This document shows positions 5,151 to 6,626 of a stretch of DNA of 6,626 nucleotides, piece by piece; the stretch's first letter is position 1, and every line of letters begins with the position of its first letter. Under the pieces are notes generated by a model. That model was not told the DNA's origin. It searched no databases and was given only the letters and a program-made list of their open reading frames with translations. Source of the stretch: Cellvibrionales bacterium UBA5860 (GTDB lineage: Bacteria; Pseudomonadota; Gammaproteobacteria; Pseudomonadales; Porticoccaceae); contig DJFY01000044.1 of assembly GCA_002431545.1 (NCBI GenBank), positions 1 to 6,626 on the forward strand, given 5' to 3'. The position numbers were made by a program, and so were the translations under genes.

Positions 5151-6626
5151 TTAAGGGCTGGTGCAATAGCTGCCGGGACAAGCGTAGCCCAGATACTCCC
5201 AGATGTACTCCGACAAGCTCTGGCCGCTTTCGCACCAGGCGGCGCTGTTATCGCCACTTCTGTCCAGCAATTCGAGTGTGGCACTTTCGCACATTTCAGA
5301 TTTAATCCGGTCTTCATTTGGATATGGCCAAAGGGCCTGGGAGGAAGCGTGGCCGTCGATCATCCGCGTGACGACAGTTGCACCGATCACACCCCCATCG
5401 TGGGCTGCACCCTGGTTGGCTGTGCCCATCGGAATGGTCAATAAATGGTCGAGGGCCAGTGGTGCCGACAGGCTGTTCGGGCCGGGTGCCATTGCGTACT
5501 TTCGGTAATCGTGCAGGTGGTCGAATACATTGTTGTAATCGTTGTCGGTATTGTTCGCGCCGTCAATCATGCCGAAAGACTGCTCGCCCTCGTCCTCGGC
5601 TTTTCGATTTCCCATCACCAGCGTACTTTTTAGGGTGTTGTTGACCACGTTGTTATAGTTGTTAAAGCGAACGCCGTGCCGGTTGTGCCCAATCGTGCCA
5701 TGCAGCAGGGTTGTGCCATTCGAATTGCGATTGACGTTGAAGCCGAGGCCGCTGTTATCCCACGAAATCAAATTCTCGAAAGTATTGTCGCTGAGCGTGT
5801 CGCCGCCGCTTTCGGCGTTGACGCCGGCACCGACGTTATTGAGCAGTATGACGCCGTAGAAGCGGTTATTTGACGAATCGTCAAAGGGCGCGGTTTCGCC
5901 ATTGTGATTACCTGAGATCGCCAGTGCCACGCGCTCACCGTGGGTGTCGGCGCCCTGTTTGCCCCCGTCCAGTACGATGACGTTCTCGAAAAGACTGTTT
6001 CGAGTGTTGTAGACCGACAAGCCAACCCGAGGGTCGTTGGGTTTATAGGCGTCACCCCACCAGCCATCCCAGCGGATCACCGCACGTCTTACGGTGACGT
6101 TTTCGGAGCCGTATACCAGCATCGTATTCCGGGCAAAGCCGAATGACCATACGTCTTCGAGTAATACTTGCTTAGCGCGGGCCACCTGAAAAGCTGCACT
6201 GTTGATATGTGGCGATGAACCGAGCGCGCTGACGCGCCGCAATGTGATACCTGTGGTTCTGTCAGACCAGTCGGGACCGTCGTGGCCGCCTACGACCACA
6301 GTGTTGGTGTCGCCAGAGGTGCGCGCGGCGATGCCTTCAATGGTCAGGTAGTTCCGGTTGGCAACGTGGATCGCCGGCTCGTTAGCCGCTTCTATAATGA
6401 CCTGACCATCGTTTTCGGCGCTAATGGTCACGGGATTGCCGGCTGTCCCCGAAACAAGCGGATGCAGGGCCTCGGTATATATGCCGTCCTGCAGCACCAG
6501 TTTGTCGCCCGGTTGCAGACTCTGCCAGGCCCTGTCAAAAGTCGCCCACGGGGCGTTGGCGGCGCCACTATTGGTGTCTGCGCCGGCGCCCGGTGATAGA
6601 TAAAAGACATTATCCTGGGGATCTTG
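5151..6626 (-). CDS. Right-handed parallel beta-helix protein (5' truncated), probably exported
   Basis: The frame is open to the window edge, so the true start lies beyond 6626; a GTG at 6497 is internal, because the family N-terminal motif precedes it. The 491 visible residues begin QDPQDNVFYLSPGAGADTNS, then APWATFDRAWQSLQPGDKLVLQDGIY: the classic first coil of pectin-lyase-fold proteins (DUF1565-type, also seen in polysaccharide lyases). Residues about 45-350 are repeated beta-helix turns rich in Asn and Gly (NNRFYGVILLNNVG, NTFENLISWDNSGLGF, GTIGHNRHGVRFNN). Then comes a less repetitive region with VIGATVVTRMIDG and ALWPYPNEDRIKSEM. The only four cysteines (446, 465, 483, 488) are in the last 46 residues, just before the stop, and suggest a disulfide-bonded end. 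The fold points to binding or cleaving a polysaccharide outside the cytoplasm, but I recognise no specific lyase catalytic motif, and any signal peptide is outside the window. It converges with the gene at 4260-5078. Confidence 0.85.
   Translation of the reverse strand, partial: QDPQDNVFYLSPGAGADTNSGAANAPWATFDRAWQSLQPGDKLVLQDGIYTEALHPLVSGTAGNPVTISAENDGQVIIEAANEPAIHVANRNYLTIEGIAARTSGDTNTVVVGGHDGPDWSDRTTGITLRRVSALGSSPHINSAAFQVARAKQVLLEDVWSFGFARNTMLVYGSENVTVRRAVIRWDGWWGDAYKPNDPRVGLSVYNTRNSLFENVIVLDGGKQGADTHGERVALAISGNHNGETAPFDDSSNNRFYGVILLNNVGAGVNAESGGDTLSDNTFENLISWDNSGLGFNVNRNSNGTTLLHGTIGHNRHGVRFNNYNNVVNNTLKSTLVMGNRKAEDEGEQSFGMIDGANNTDNDYNNVFDHLHDYRKYAMAPGPNSLSAPLALDHLLTIPMGTANQGAAHDGGVIGATVVTRMIDGHASSQALWPYPNEDRIKSEMCESATLELLDRSGDNSAAWCESGQSLSEYIWEYLGYACPGSYCTSP

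Noticed and set aside
5101..5157. Inverted repeat CCCTTAAT (5101-5108) and ATTAAGGG (5150-5157)
   Set aside because: The first arm overlaps the loop and arm of the much stronger hairpin at 5089-5118 and the second overlaps a stop codon; an eight-base match 41 bases apart is likely chance.
6428..6497. GTG at 6497 as the start of the beta-helix gene
   Set aside because: The frame stays open to 6626 and translates into the conserved first coil of the family, so the gene clearly extends past the window edge.
1..6626. CRISPR array, insertion sequence, tRNA, rRNA, attachment site or replication origin
   Set aside because: I saw no regularly spaced repeats, transposase-like frame, terminal inverted repeats, cloverleaf or iteron cluster on either strand.

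Overview
The window comes from a bacterial chromosome of moderately high GC content. It is most likely a gammaproteobacterium, because a GlnRS gene sits directly upstream of a CysRS gene, an order familiar from Pseudomonas-like genomes, and both proteins resemble their E. coli counterparts closely. A free-living marine or environmental lineage (for example Cellvibrionales or a related group) would suit the accessory genes, but that placement is inference.

Layout: (1) 1-492, + strand, is the 3' end of glnS (glutaminyl-tRNA synthetase), cut by the window edge. (2) 537-1937, + strand, is a complete cysS (cysteinyl-tRNA synthetase) with all catalytic and zinc motifs intact. (3) 1938-2275 is a 338-base gene-free stretch, AT-rich in its second half. 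It holds a hairpin, a promoter-like site followed by a GC hairpin and T-tracts, a 6+6 inverted repeat, and a second weak promoter. (4) 2276-4159, + strand, encodes a 627-residue amidohydrolase of the N-acyl-D-amino-acid deacylase type, closed by a very clear intrinsic terminator. (5) 4260-5078, + strand, encodes a 272-residue metal-binding protein of the mycothiol-dependent maleylpyruvate isomerase / DinB-like superfamily (TIGR03084-like). (6) A strong hairpin lies between convergent genes at 5089-5118. (7) 5151-6626, - strand, is the C-terminal 491 residues of a right-handed parallel beta-helix protein whose start lies beyond the window.

The left part is housekeeping translation machinery. 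From about 1938 onward the content is accessory: two probable metalloenzymes in series, separated by a terminator, then a convergent gene for a probably exported beta-helix protein. I found no tRNA, rRNA, CRISPR, insertion sequence or phage gene. Nothing here proves a new system. The points most worth checking are the altered metal site and insertion in the amidohydrolase, the mycothiol-type enzyme in a probable mycothiol-free host, the structured leader between cysS and the amidohydrolase, and the cysteine-clustered C-terminus of the beta-helix protein.
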